Shown piece after piece: positions 1-8,802 of a DNA stretch of 64,000 nucleotides. The translations under genes and the position numbers were made by a program. The DNA is from Desulfobacula sp. Lineage in GTDB: Bacteria > Desulfobacterota > Desulfobacteria > Desulfobacterales > Desulfobacteraceae. Under the pieces are notes generated by a model, which had not been told where the DNA came from, did not search any database, and saw nothing but the letters and a program-made list of their open reading frames with translations. Position 1 is the first letter of the stretch; the number at the start of each line of letters is the position of its first letter. The stretch covers positions 1-64,000 of the forward strand of contig JAMPXP010000019.1 in the NCBI GenBank assembly GCA_023701135.1, written 5' to 3'.

Positions 1-18
1 AACTGAAATGTGCGCCAT
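1..18 (-). CDS. First codons of a gene running off the left edge
   Basis: Only the first six codons (reading MAHISV) lie in the window. An ATG at 18-16 on the minus strand is preceded by a near-perfect Shine-Dalgarno AAGGAGG at 30-24 with a 5-base spacer, which is the reason for calling a start here. The product cannot be named. It lies downstream of moaA on the same strand, but the 157-base gap with its own palindrome suggests separate transcription. Confidence 0.5.
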
Positions 19-49
19 ATTGACCTCCTTGAAATAAAATTTTCAAGGC

Positions 50-67
50 GCGCAAAAATTTTTGCGC
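50..67. promoter_or_regulatory. Perfect 18-bp palindrome upstream of the left-edge gene
   Basis: GCGCAAAAA followed by TTTTTGCGC forms a perfect dyad 20 bases upstream of the Shine-Dalgarno of the left-edge gene. The right arm continues as GCGCACATTT (64-73), and its reverse complement AAATGTGCGC recurs at 7-16 over the start codon, so a longer hairpin sequestering the start region is also possible. A TTGACA hexamer lies just outside it (79-74, minus strand) but no good -10 follows at 17 bases. It could be an operator or an mRNA element; the role is inferred. Confidence 0.45.
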
Positions 68-175
68 ACATTTGTCAATAGAAAAATGAAAAATTTTTAA
101 TAAATTTAATGGGTTTTTATGTGCAAAAACCTAACCGGACAGCACTGATTATTTATGAACAACGGCCAAAAAAAA

Positions 176-1162
176 TCAACCGCCAATTGAGGTCATATGG
201 CTTATGGGGGCGCCCTTGATGGAGGAAGAGTCGGTTAGTCCGTGAAAGGATGGTTTTTTGGACAATACAGAAAGGATGATGTCTTTGAGCTCATCATCGG
301 AGGCGCCATTGCGAAGGGGATTGATGATGTCTTTTTCATAATTGTTCAAAAGACAAGGCCGAAGGGTTCCCCTGGATGTCAACCGCAAACGGTTACACTC
401 AGAGCAGAAATGCGAGCTGATGGGAGTGATGAATCCAACAATTCCCTTGGCCCCCTCAATTCGGAATTTTTTGGCAGGCCCGTCATTGGAATCTTTTATG
501 ACCGCTTTTAAGGTTTGAAACCGGGATTCAATTCTTTCTTTGATTTCCTCGGACAAAACCTGCTGCTGTTTTTCTACGGCAGAGTCTCCCATGGGCATAT
601 ATTCGATAAACCGGATGTGAAATGGGTATTTCAGTGTCAGAGCGGCGATGGTCTCAATCTCATCATCATTGATGCCTCTTAAAATTACGGCATTGATTTT
701 AACCGGATTGATGCCCAGTTCATGGGATGTCATAATAGCGTCCCAGACCTGATGAAACCGGTCTCTGCCGGTGATCTGCCCGAATTTGACGGGATCAAGG
801 GTATCGAGGCTGAAATTCAGGCGTTTGATACCCAGAGCTATCAGCCTTTCTATTTTTTCACGATTTAGCAAAGATCCGTTTGTGGTAATGGAAATATCCT
901 TTAGGCGCTCAATGGCGCATAATTGTTCCAGAAAAGAAAATATGTTTTTTCGAACAAAAGGCTCCCCCCCTGTAATCCTTATTTTGGTAATTCCAAGATC
1001 ACAGGCAAGCCTGGCTATTCTCAGGATTTCTTCATACCGGGCGATTTTTTCATGTTCAATCACCGTAAAGGGGGTGGATGGGACGCAATACCGGCACCTG
1101 AAATTACACCGGTCAGTGACGGAGATGCGAAGGTAATTGATGGTGCGGTTCCCGGCGATCAT
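176..1162 (-). CDS. moaA: GTP 3',8-cyclase MoaA (molybdenum cofactor biosynthesis)
   Basis: This radical SAM enzyme converts GTP to 3',8-cyclo-GTP, the first step of molybdopterin synthesis in the cytoplasm. The N-terminal CNFRCRYC motif (CxxxCxxC) binds the SAM [4Fe-4S] cluster, and a C-terminal CSECNRLRL...CL block carries the three cysteines of the second, GTP-binding cluster. The protein ends in GG, the C-terminal double glycine that is functionally important in MoaA. At 328 residues the length is normal. Its ATG overlaps the cobA-hemD stop by four bases (ATGA), so translation is coupled. Formate dehydrogenases and other Mo/W enzymes in this type of organism would use the product. Confidence 0.97.
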   Translation of the reverse strand: MIAGNRTINYLRISVTDRCNFRCRYCVPSTPFTVIEHEKIARYEEILRIARLACDLGITKIRITGGEPFVRKNIFSFLEQLCAIERLKDISITTNGSLLNREKIERLIALGIKRLNFSLDTLDPVKFGQITGRDRFHQVWDAIMTSHELGINPVKINAVILRGINDDEIETIAALTLKYPFHIRFIEYMPMGDSAVEKQQQVLSEEIKERIESRFQTLKAVIKDSNDGPAKKFRIEGAKGIVGFITPISSHFCSECNRLRLTSRGTLRPCLLNNYEKDIINPLRNGASDDELKDIILSVLSKKPSFHGLTDSSSIKGAPISHMTSIGG

Positions 1163-2697
1163 TTGTGTTGCCGGCTTTCATAATGATTCAGCAATGAATC
1201 CACAAGCCCCTGAATGGTGAATTCTTTTGCCTCAATATCAGGTTCAATGCCGAGGGACCGGGCCGTATCCGATGTGATGGGGCCAATGCTCGCAAAGACG
1301 AGGCCGTCCAATACTTTTTTTTCATCTTCAGACTGAAAAAAAGACATGAAATTGGAAACCGTTGAAGAACTGGTAAAGGTAACGGCATCAATTTCGTGGT
1401 TTTTGAGAAGTTCCATCAACTCTATTTTGCCTTCCGCATTCAGATTTGTTTCATAGGCCGTGACCTCGTCCACCAAAGCCCCCATTTTGGTCAATTCTTC
1501 CGGCAGGATGGTTCTGGCAACCTTTGCCCGGGGGAGCAGGACTCTTTTATTTTGGATGTCTACATTTGAAAAGGCCTGGACCACGCTTTCTGCCCGGTAG
1601 GTTTCCGGCAGGATATCACTAACAATACCGTGGTCTTTTAGGCGATCTTTGGTCACGGGACCGATGCAGGCAAATTTGAGATGTCCCAGGGCTCTCACAT
1701 CTTTCCCCATCTCGGCCAGGGTGTCAAAAAAGTATTTGACGCCGTTTACGCTGGTAAAGACAATCCAGTCATAGTGATTCAGGTTTTCAATGGATTGCTG
1801 TAAAGGCTTTATGTCCCGGGGCGGAGAAATTTCAATGGTCGGGATTTCAATGCAGGATGCTCCCAGCTTGGACAGTCTTGAAACCAGATCACTGGCCTGG
1901 GCCCGGGCCCGGGTGATAACAATCTTTTTCCCGAAAAGAGGCCGGTTATCAAACCAGGCCAGTTCATCCCTCAGAGACACCACATGGCCGATGATGATAA
2001 TGGAAGGAGATTTCAGCTTTGCTTCCCGGACCCGATCCACAATGGTTTCTAGGGTGCCGGTGACGGTCTGCTGTTTGGGGGTGGTTCCCCATCGGACCAG
2101 GGCGACGGGAGTATCCGAAGGTTTTCCGTTTTTGACCAGGTTGTTGACAATATTTTCAAGATTCTTCACCCCCATCAGAAACACCAGGGTGGCGTTGGAC
2201 TTGGCAAAGACATCCCATTGCATGCCCGTGTCTTCCTTGGTGGGATCTTCATGGCCCGTGATAAAGGAAACAAAGGAGGTATGATCCCTGTGGGTGACGG
2301 GAATCCCGGCATAGGCCGGTGCTGCAATGGCAGAGGTAACACCGGGAATTACTTCATAGGGGACGCTCTGACCGAGCAGCATCTGGGCTTCTTCCCCGCC
2401 GCGGCCGAAGACAAAGGGATCACCGCCTTTGAGCCTTGCCACATCAAGGCCCTGTTTGGCCTTTTCAATGAGGAGGAGATTGATTTTGTCCTGGGTAAGG
2501 GTATGGTCCCCCCCTTTTTTTCCCACATAAATGATCTCTGCTTCTTTTTTTGCATATTTCAACAGCAGAGGGGAGGCCAGATAATCATAGACCACCACAT
2601 CGGCAGTCTCAATACATTCTTTGGCCTTGATGGTCAAAAGACCCGGGTCCCCCGGGCCGGCGCCAATGAGAAACACTTTTCCGGTCTTAATTGCCAT
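1159..2697 (-). CDS. cobA-hemD: Fused uroporphyrinogen-III methyltransferase / uroporphyrinogen-III synthase (CobA-HemD)
   Basis: A two-domain tetrapyrrole enzyme. Residues ~5-245 are the SAM-dependent SUMT domain (VFLIGAGPGDPGLLT at the start and VARLKGGDPFVFGRGGEE in the middle, both family signatures). Residues ~250-505 are a HemD-type uroporphyrinogen III synthase. Together they turn hydroxymethylbilane, made by the upstream hemC product, into uroporphyrinogen III and then precorrin-2, the branch point for siroheme, cobalamin and alternative heme. Such fusions are common in Gram-positive and Desulfobacterota genomes. The start overlaps the end of hemC by 11 bases. Confidence 0.96.
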   Translation of the reverse strand: MAIKTGKVFLIGAGPGDPGLLTIKAKECIETADVVVYDYLASPLLLKYAKKEAEIIYVGKKGGDHTLTQDKINLLLIEKAKQGLDVARLKGGDPFVFGRGGEEAQMLLGQSVPYEVIPGVTSAIAAPAYAGIPVTHRDHTSFVSFITGHEDPTKEDTGMQWDVFAKSNATLVFLMGVKNLENIVNNLVKNGKPSDTPVALVRWGTTPKQQTVTGTLETIVDRVREAKLKSPSIIIIGHVVSLRDELAWFDNRPLFGKKIVITRARAQASDLVSRLSKLGASCIEIPTIEISPPRDIKPLQQSIENLNHYDWIVFTSVNGVKYFFDTLAEMGKDVRALGHLKFACIGPVTKDRLKDHGIVSDILPETYRAESVVQAFSNVDIQNKRVLLPRAKVARTILPEELTKMGALVDEVTAYETNLNAEGKIELMELLKNHEIDAVTFTSSSTVSNFMSFFQSEDEKKVLDGLVFASIGPITSDTARSLGIEPDIEAKEFTIQGLVDSLLNHYESRQHK

Positions 2698-3619
2698 TTG
2701 AATTCAGATTCTCCAATATCTTTTTTCCGCCTTTATCAAGGACCCTGTCCGCAAGGGCTCTGCCGCCGGCTTTGACCTTGTCCGCCGGGGAAACAACCTG
2801 TTCTTTGATCAGTTCTCTTCCGTCTTCAGAAGCCACCACCGCGGTCAGCAAGACCCCCTGGGGCATCATTTTTCCGAAACAGGCCACGGGAATATGGCAG
2901 GATCCCTCGATCCGTCTTAAAAAGGCCCGTTCTCCTTCCACGCATACCCGGGTATCATGATGATCCAGTTCGGCTGAAATTATTTCAATATCAGGGTCAT
3001 TTTTTCGGGTTTCAATGCAGAGCGCCCCCTGCCCCACGGCCGGAATCATGAGGGCTTCATCCAGGTATTCGGTAATTTCCCTTTCCTGTCCCAGGCGCAA
3101 AAGACCGGCTGCGGCCAGAACAATGGCATCAAATTCACCGGATTTGAGTTTTCTGATCCGGGTATCCAGGTTGCCCCGGATGGATTCGATCCGGATATCC
3201 GGGCGGACATATTTCAACTGGGAGGCTCTTCTGAGACTTGAAGTGCCTATTCTTGCCCCTTTTTTGTAGTTTTTCAGCAGGGAGCCGTCCCTTGAAATCA
3301 GGACGTCAAAGGGGTTGGCCCGCTCAGGCACGGCACCAATCTGGAGCCCCTCCGGAAGTTCCCCCGGCATATCCTTCATGCTGTGGACGGCCAGATCAAT
3401 TTCATGGTTCAAAAGGGCGCTTTCGATTTCCTTGACAAAGAGCCCTTTCCCGCCCACAAGGGCCAGGGGCCGGTCCGTAATGGCATCCCCCGTCGTCTTG
3501 ATGACATTCAATTCAACCTTGAGGTCAGGAAAAAGGCCCTGGATTTCCGATTGGATAAAATGGGCTTGCCACAGGGCCAGTTGACTTCCCCGGGTGCCGA
3601 TGGTCAGATTTTTTTTCAT
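2687..3619 (-). CDS. hemC: Porphobilinogen deaminase (hydroxymethylbilane synthase)
   Basis: Polymerises four porphobilinogens into hydroxymethylbilane. The N-terminus reads TIGTRGSQLALWQA, the family signature. The cofactor-attachment region appears as ERAFLRRIEGSCHIPVA, whose cysteine binds the dipyrromethane primer. The length of 310 residues is typical. It starts 6 bases after the fmdB-like stop and overlaps cobA-hemD, so the genes form one translational unit. Confidence 0.97.
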   Translation of the reverse strand: MKKNLTIGTRGSQLALWQAHFIQSEIQGLFPDLKVELNVIKTTGDAITDRPLALVGGKGLFVKEIESALLNHEIDLAVHSMKDMPGELPEGLQIGAVPERANPFDVLISRDGSLLKNYKKGARIGTSSLRRASQLKYVRPDIRIESIRGNLDTRIRKLKSGEFDAIVLAAAGLLRLGQEREITEYLDEALMIPAVGQGALCIETRKNDPDIEIISAELDHHDTRVCVEGERAFLRRIEGSCHIPVACFGKMMPQGVLLTAVVASEDGRELIKEQVVSPADKVKAGGRALADRVLDKGGKKILENLNSNGN

Positions 3620-3625
3620 GAAAGA

Positions 3626-3865
3626 TTAACCCATTCCGCAGGAAGAGCAGCTTGAGGATGAACAACTGCCGCAGCTTGAAGCGCCTGCGGACCTTGCCGT
3701 TGTTTCTCCGGAAGGTCCAGAGGATTTTGAAACAAATCCGCAGGCAGACATCAGTCTTGACAGATTTTTGCTGTCACAGGACGGGCATTCCGGGATGCTT
3801 TTTCCCATGACAAGAGTTTCAAAGCTTTTTCCGCAGGCATTGCATTTATATTCATATATCGGCAT
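3626..3865 (-). CDS. FmdB-family zinc ribbon protein with Cys-rich tail
   Basis: A 79-residue protein beginning MPIYEYKCNACGKSFE, the hallmark of the FmdB/CxxC_CxxC_SSSS regulatory family, with CxxC at residues ~8-11 and CPSC at ~28-31 forming a zinc ribbon. The C-terminus is unusually rich in cysteine and serine (about six Cys in the last 20 residues, ending CGMG), which may bind extra metal. FmdB was first linked to regulation of a formamidase, but the family's molecular role is unsettled. A good Shine-Dalgarno (GAGG) precedes the ATG. Confidence 0.85.
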   Translation of the reverse strand: MPIYEYKCNACGKSFETLVMGKSIPECPSCDSKNLSRLMSACGFVSKSSGPSGETTARSAGASSCGSCSSSSCSSCGMG

Positions 3866-3951
3866 ATTTTGTACCTCATATTTTACCGGTTAAACAAACA
3901 AACCAATATAAGGATAAAAGCCTGGATTTTCAAGTCTGTATTTTCTTATCC

Positions 3952-4611
3952 TCAATGAGATTGAAGCGCCTGCTTTATTCTTTTTATTTTTTTCTGTAAG
4001 GAAAGGGTATCAGGGATTTTGATGGTGCATCCGGATGTTTTGATTTTTTCATATTCACCCGTGACCTCGATAAAATTGAGCCGGATCAGTTCTTTGACAA
4101 CACCGTCAATTTCAGCCTGGGTCATATGGGTAATATCCATGGCCCTTTGGCTGAAGGAATGGTAATTGACATCCGGATTTGCCCTGGCCATCAGATCCAG
4201 CAGGCTGCAAACGGAAAGCAGCTTTCTCTGACCGGGGGAATCCTCCTCGTGATGGTCCAGCATCTGAAGGGTGTTGGCCAACCGTTTCATCAGAAGCAGG
4301 GTGATGGATTGAATCAGTTTGGGGGTTTTTTTGAGCATGCCGAGCAAAGTGTCCCTGTCGATGATCACAAGGTCGCAATATTCGCTGGCTTCTGCAAAAG
4401 CGGTCCTTGGCGATTCAGTGACGATGCCCATCTCTCCGAATACCTCTCCCGGCCCCAGTTTGCTCAATATTTTTTTTTCTCCGTCAATGAGTTTGTATAT
4501 GGTTACCTCGCCTTTTTTGACAAGATATCCCACATTCCCCGGTTGCCCTTCCCGAAAGATGGGTTTGTTTTTAAAATAGGATTTAACGGTTCCGAATTTT
4601 GGGCCTATCAT
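3952..4611 (-). CDS. Cyclic-nucleotide-binding regulator of the Crp/Fnr type
   Basis: Residues ~10-115 form a cNMP-binding beta barrel: FREGQPGNVGYLVKKGEV, then the phosphate-binding-cassette-like GEVFGEMGIVTESPRTAFAEA. Residues ~120-219 are mostly helical and could hold a winged helix (AMDITHMTQAEIDGVVKELIRLNFI), although a classical Crp recognition helix is not obvious. It may therefore be a transcription factor or a non-DNA-binding sensor. A strong Shine-Dalgarno AAGGAGGG precedes the ATG. It lies between the deoxyhypusine-synthase-like gene and fmdB on the same strand. The ligand is unknown. Confidence 0.8.
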   Translation of the reverse strand: MIGPKFGTVKSYFKNKPIFREGQPGNVGYLVKKGEVTIYKLIDGEKKILSKLGPGEVFGEMGIVTESPRTAFAEASEYCDLVIIDRDTLLGMLKKTPKLIQSITLLLMKRLANTLQMLDHHEEDSPGQRKLLSVCSLLDLMARANPDVNYHSFSQRAMDITHMTQAEIDGVVKELIRLNFIEVTGEYEKIKTSGCTIKIPDTLSLQKKIKRIKQALQSH

Positions 4612-4659
4612 GACTCCCTCCTTAAAAAGGAATGAATGCGTTGAATGCCGGAGCTTTTT

Positions 4660-5598
4660 TTAAAGAGATTCAATGACTCCGGCGGCAATGAGGGGAATCA
4701 GGATCTCATGGTGGCCCACAAGGCTGAAGCCTTTGCCTTTGCCAAGGGTGGGGCGGTTCACCACATTGGTCATGGGCCGGTAATGGCGTATGAAATCAAG
4801 GTTGACGGTTGTGAAATCATCCAGGGTATGCCCCAGATTTCGAACCAGGGTTACGGCTTTTAAAAAGACTTCCGGCAGGATGACGGCTGACCCGGCATTG
4901 ATGAACACCCCTTTTTCAAGCCGGGCAATCCTGGATGCAAAAAGTTTGAAGTCGTAATGGGAGGCAGCTCCGCAGGCTGCTGCGTCAAAATCCGGGTGCA
5001 TGTGGATAATATCCGTGCCCAGGGCCACATGCACCGTTGCCGGGATATTCAAACCGGCGGCCGTTGCAGTCAGACTCAGATGTTTAAAATCCAGGTTCTC
5101 TTTCAGGATGAGATCACCCACTGACTTGCCAAGCCCTGCGGATTTTTGTTTGGCGTTTTGGATGGCCTGGTTGAGAAAGGCCGAAGTTTCCCTGGCCATG
5201 CCGAAGCTGCCGTCTCCCAGAGTTTTTGCCACATCTTCAGAAGTTTGGCCCACCATGGCGGTTTCAAGGTCATGGATAATGCCGGACCCGTTCATGGAGA
5301 TCATGGTCAGGATGTTTTTTTTCATCAGATCAATCAGGATAGGGTTCATGCCGGTTTTGACGACATGGCCGCCCATGGCAAAACAGATTTGTTTTTGGTT
5401 CCTGGCGGCAAGGCTGACGGCATCAATGACGGAACGAAGATCACTCCCTGCCAGAATGGACGGCAGGGTCGAAAGGAAATCGGAAAACCGGCCTCCCTTT
5501 GTCCAGGGGGCTGAAAAATCCCTGATATCGACTTTGCTCTGCCTGTCCTTGATGGAATAGGTTTTCAGACGGCTGTAGTCCAGAAGGGCCTCACCCAT
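4660..5598 (-). CDS. Deoxyhypusine-synthase-like protein
   Basis: A 312-residue protein resembling the bacterial branch of the deoxyhypusine synthase family (COG1899-type). The supporting blocks are FAMGGHVVKTGMNP, the NAD-site-like GSGIIHDLE and NAGSAVILPEVFLKA. Bacteria lack eIF5A, so the substrate is not hypusine precursor; some bacterial relatives act on polyamines (homospermidine synthase-like), while others are uncharacterised. The ATG at 5598 was chosen because it overlaps the preceding isomerase stop by 8 bases and gives the natural family N-terminus. A longer reading from 5688 would lie mostly inside the isomerase gene. Confidence 0.75.
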   Translation of the reverse strand: MGEALLDYSRLKTYSIKDRQSKVDIRDFSAPWTKGGRFSDFLSTLPSILAGSDLRSVIDAVSLAARNQKQICFAMGGHVVKTGMNPILIDLMKKNILTMISMNGSGIIHDLETAMVGQTSEDVAKTLGDGSFGMARETSAFLNQAIQNAKQKSAGLGKSVGDLILKENLDFKHLSLTATAAGLNIPATVHVALGTDIIHMHPDFDAAACGAASHYDFKLFASRIARLEKGVFINAGSAVILPEVFLKAVTLVRNLGHTLDDFTTVNLDFIRHYRPMTNVVNRPTLGKGKGFSLVGHHEILIPLIAAGVIESL

Positions 5599-6160
5599 TG
5601 AACACCATCCTTTCCGTAAGGTCGCACAGGATATGGGCCAGAAGGATATGCACCTCCTGGATTCTGGCGGTAACATCCGAATCCACACAAAAGGGAAAAT
5701 CGCTCAGTTCCTTTAATTGGCCTTTATTTCCTGAGAACCCGACAATGGAAAGTCCAAGGTCCTTTGCTTCCATGACGGCTTTGATGACATTGGGCGAATT
5801 GCCCGAAGTCGAGATGGCCAGAGCAATATCTCCCGTATCGCCCAGGGCCTGGATCTGTTTTAAGAAAATATCATCATAGGAATAGTCGTTGCCGATGCTG
5901 GTGATGATGGAGGTATCCGTGGTCAGGGCAAGGGCGGGCAAGGGACGTCTGTCCATCCGGAACCGGTTGATGAATTCTGCAGCAATATGCTGGCAGTCTG
6001 CTGCGCTGCCGCCGTTGCCGAACAGCAGGAGTTTCTTTTTGGATTTAAAGGCAGATGTCAAAAGTTCGGCGCAGGATTCTATTTGGTCCCTATTCCGGGT
6101 GAAGAATTCTTTTTTGATGCGGATGCTGTCATCAACTGACTGCTGGATGATGGCTCTCAT
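5591..6160 (-). CDS. gmhA: SIS-domain phosphoheptose isomerase (GmhA/DiaA type)
   Basis: A SIS-fold protein of 189 residues, the usual GmhA length. FGNGGSAADCQHIAAEF, TTDTSIITSIGNDYSYDDIF and ISTSGNSPNV match the GmhA signature, including the conserved aspartates and histidine. GmhA interconverts sedoheptulose 7-phosphate and D-glycero-D-manno-heptose 7-phosphate for LPS core synthesis; the DiaA paralogue instead binds DnaA and cannot be excluded. No other heptose genes are nearby. It overlaps the deoxyhypusine-synthase-like gene. Confidence 0.85.
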   Translation of the reverse strand: MRAIIQQSVDDSIRIKKEFFTRNRDQIESCAELLTSAFKSKKKLLLFGNGGSAADCQHIAAEFINRFRMDRRPLPALALTTDTSIITSIGNDYSYDDIFLKQIQALGDTGDIALAISTSGNSPNVIKAVMEAKDLGLSIVGFSGNKGQLKELSDFPFCVDSDVTARIQEVHILLAHILCDLTERMVFNG

Positions 6161-6181
6161 GTTTTTATCTTTGATTTTTCC

Positions 6182-7405
6182 TTAAGCGGTTTTAATAATA
6201 TCTTCCTCGGAACCGGCCCCCTCAATTTTTTCCTGGAGGGTTTGAAGTCTTTCCCTGAATAAGGGATTATCCGGCTCAAGGGCAATGCTGTTTTTTGCAA
6301 AGGTCAGGGCAATGCCAAGGTTTCTGTCCTGGAGTTCCAGGCTTTTTGCATACCCCGACAGGGAGACGGCATCGGAAGGATTCAGTTTGATGGCGGCATT
6401 AAACTCCCGTCCTGCTCGTTCCGGTTCGTTTTGGGCCAGAAAGATTTCTCCTTTTATCCGGTAGACCAGGCTTGATTTCGGGTTGATCCGTCCGGCAGCC
6501 TCAATATGGGGAAGGGCCTGTTGAAACAGATCCTTTTTATACAAAAGATGACCCAAGAGCAGTTCCACTTCAAAAACCGTGTCGTTGATGGCATGGGCCT
6601 TTCTCAGATAGGAAACGGCCTTGGCCATGTCATTGTCGATCTGATGGAGAAGGCCGATATTATAAATCACCATGATTTCATCCGGGTTGATCTTCATGGC
6701 GGCTTCAAATTGATTCCTTGCCCGGTCAAGGTCCCCTGAAACGGCAAAACAGACGCCAAGGCTGTTCATCAGGTTGATATCACGGGGTTTGATCCGGAGC
6801 CCTTCCTCATATTCATTGACCGCAAGATCATATCGGTTGAGATGATAAAGCCTGTCTCCGGAGATATTCAGTGAGGTGCCGTCAAAGGGAGTCAGGGTGC
6901 CGGGTCCGAAAAAAGCCGCATGATCAATGGCCTTAAGGGCATTGGCAACGGTTTTTGTCCTTGGAAAATCATGGTACGGGAAGCTTGCCGTGCCGACCAG
7001 GACATCGGCTCGGACCCCTTTGGATATTCCTTCTTTGAATGAAAGAAGGGTACCGGAAGCCTTCTCTTCATTTTCATAGTCCCAGAAGGCAAAGATAAAG
7101 GAGGTCTCATCAAGGGGTTCCCAGATGCCCCGGTCATGATCCAGAAATAAACTGAAAGCGGCTTCAAAGCTTTCTTTGGTTTCTTCCCGGAGGGTTTCCG
7201 AAGCCCGGGCCGAGATATGGGCCACGGCGCATAAAAATTTTTCATTGGGGATGATGGCCGTTTCCAACCTTTTTTCAAAGGCCTTGATGGCCGGGGAATC
7301 CGTCAGAAGAAGATCGGAAAAATAGGTTTCCGGCGGTTGAATGGTAAGCTCATCAGAGTCTGTTTTCAGAAAATGGATTTCTTTTGAAGCAATTCTGGGG
7401 GTCAT
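6182..7405 (-). CDS. TPR-repeat protein with a degenerate cyclase-like N-terminal domain
   Basis: A 407-residue cytoplasmic protein. Residues ~30-190 contain short blocks (DETSFIFAFWDYEN, VLVGTASFPYHDF, ANALKAIDHAAFFGPG) arranged like the end of a GGDEF domain but without a GGDEF motif, so any cyclase fold here is inactive; this homology is tentative. Residues ~200-390 are five to six tetratricopeptide repeats (for example YDLAVNEYEEGLRIKPRD and RARNQFEAAMKINPDE), a protein-interaction scaffold. The ATG at 7405 overlaps the selA stop in an ATGA junction. The partner protein is unknown. Confidence 0.75.
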   Translation of the reverse strand: MTPRIASKEIHFLKTDSDELTIQPPETYFSDLLLTDSPAIKAFEKRLETAIIPNEKFLCAVAHISARASETLREETKESFEAAFSLFLDHDRGIWEPLDETSFIFAFWDYENEEKASGTLLSFKEGISKGVRADVLVGTASFPYHDFPRTKTVANALKAIDHAAFFGPGTLTPFDGTSLNISGDRLYHLNRYDLAVNEYEEGLRIKPRDINLMNSLGVCFAVSGDLDRARNQFEAAMKINPDEIMVIYNIGLLHQIDNDMAKAVSYLRKAHAINDTVFEVELLLGHLLYKKDLFQQALPHIEAAGRINPKSSLVYRIKGEIFLAQNEPERAGREFNAAIKLNPSDAVSLSGYAKSLELQDRNLGIALTFAKNSIALEPDNPLFRERLQTLQEKIEGAGSEEDIIKTA

Positions 7406-8802
7406 TTTTTTTCCAGTATCCTGGCTAAGGTTGATGCAATAATGGTTTCCTGGCCGTCCTGAAGGGTTCTCGGATCCAGGATATACTGATTGTCTTCGAT
7501 TCGTCCGATAATGGCCGGTGTGGACAGGCGCATGGCCGTTTCCAGTTTGGATACCGAGAGGTTCACAGGCCGCAGGGTGACGCATCTCGTGGGCAGGTCC
7601 AGTTCAGGAAAGGAACCACCGCCGGGTCTGGAATTCATGTCGGAAAACCGGAGATCGACAAGCGGTCCGACAGCCTTTTGAATGGTTTGAAACAGGAGGT
7701 CGGCCTTTTTGACAATATCATCAAAGGACAGGGTCAGCATCCTTAAGGTAGGAATGTCCTGAATGGCCTTTTCTTCATCCCGGTATAATCTTAAGGTGGA
7801 TTCAAGGGCGGCCAGGGTAAGCTTATCAATCCGCAAGGCCCTTGTGAGAGGGTTTTTCCGGATCTGATCAATGTTTTCTTTTTTCCCGACAATGATGCCG
7901 GCCTGGGGCCCCCCCAGAAGCTTGTCCCCGCTGAAGGTCACCACATGGGCGCCGGACCGCACGGCATCGCCGACGGTGGGCTCATGGGGAAGACCATATT
8001 TTGAAAAATCAATCAGGGTGCCGGAGCCCAGGTCTTCCATGACGGGGATGCCGTTTTTTTGACCCAGCATGACCAGATCCTTCAAGGCCACATTGGCGGT
8101 GAAGCCTTCTATCTTATAATTACTGGTATGAACCTTCAGAAAAAGAGCGGTATTCTCACCAACTGCTGTTTCATAATCCCGAAGGTGGGTCCGGTTGGTG
8201 GTACCGACTTCCTTTAGCACACAGCCGCTTTTTTCCATGACATCGGGGACCCGGAAAGAACCGCCGATTTCAACCAGCTCTCCCCGGGACACCACCACTT
8301 CTCTTTGCCTTGCCAGGGTGTTCAGAGCCAGAAGAACGGCCCCGGCATTATTATTGACCACAATGGCGCTTTCCGCTCCGGTCAGCTCACAGAGGAGACC
8401 GTCAACGGCTTCATAGCGGATTCCCCTTTTGCCGGTGCCCAGGTTCAGCTCAAGATTGGAATAGGTTTTGGCAATGGCTGTGATATGGGAAAGGGCCTCT
8501 TCGCACAGGAGGGCCCGGCCCAGGTTGGTATGAAGAACCACTCCTGTCGCATTGATGACGCTGACCAGCCTGGGCTTGATTTTTTCCTCGGCAAGGGAAA
8601 GGGCCTGTTCCAGGAAAAGCGCATCGGTGATCAAGGGATGGGTTCCGGCCAGGATGTCCTTTCTCATGCGATCCAGGGCTTGTCTCAGGGAATCCAGGAC
8701 CACGCTTCTGGGGATAGAAGAAAACCTTGGATCCTGTTTGACGAGTTCCAGTAGATGATCTACTCCGGGCAGGTTTCTCAGGCTTTTATGGATGTCCGTC
8801 AT
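7402..8802 (-). CDS. selA: L-seryl-tRNA(Sec) selenium transferase
   Basis: A PLP enzyme that converts Ser-tRNA(Sec) to Sec-tRNA(Sec) using selenophosphate. The N-terminal SLRNLPGVDHLL, the INATGVVLHTNLGRA block and FSGDKLLGGPQAG with the PLP-binding lysine are diagnostic. The length of 466 residues is typical. The ATG at 8802 (MTDIHKS) fits the family N-terminus and overlaps the CheD-HDOD gene by 17 bases; a start at 8847 would add atypical residues. Neither selB nor selC is found here, so the rest of the Sec system must lie elsewhere. Confidence 0.97.
   Translation of the reverse strand: MTDIHKSLRNLPGVDHLLELVKQDPRFSSIPRSVVLDSLRQALDRMRKDILAGTHPLITDALFLEQALSLAEEKIKPRLVSVINATGVVLHTNLGRALLCEEALSHITAIAKTYSNLELNLGTGKRGIRYEAVDGLLCELTGAESAIVVNNNAGAVLLALNTLARQREVVVSRGELVEIGGSFRVPDVMEKSGCVLKEVGTTNRTHLRDYETAVGENTALFLKVHTSNYKIEGFTANVALKDLVMLGQKNGIPVMEDLGSGTLIDFSKYGLPHEPTVGDAVRSGAHVVTFSGDKLLGGPQAGIIVGKKENIDQIRKNPLTRALRIDKLTLAALESTLRLYRDEEKAIQDIPTLRMLTLSFDDIVKKADLLFQTIQKAVGPLVDLRFSDMNSRPGGGSFPELDLPTRCVTLRPVNLSVSKLETAMRLSTPAIIGRIEDNQYILDPRTLQDGQETIIASTLARILEKK

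Noticed and set aside
7402-8802. Local selenoprotein gene with in-frame TGA linked to selA
   Set aside because: The AhpD-like, nitroreductase and other redox proteins in the window all read with cysteine or stop normally; I saw no frame interrupted by a TGA within conserved sequence.
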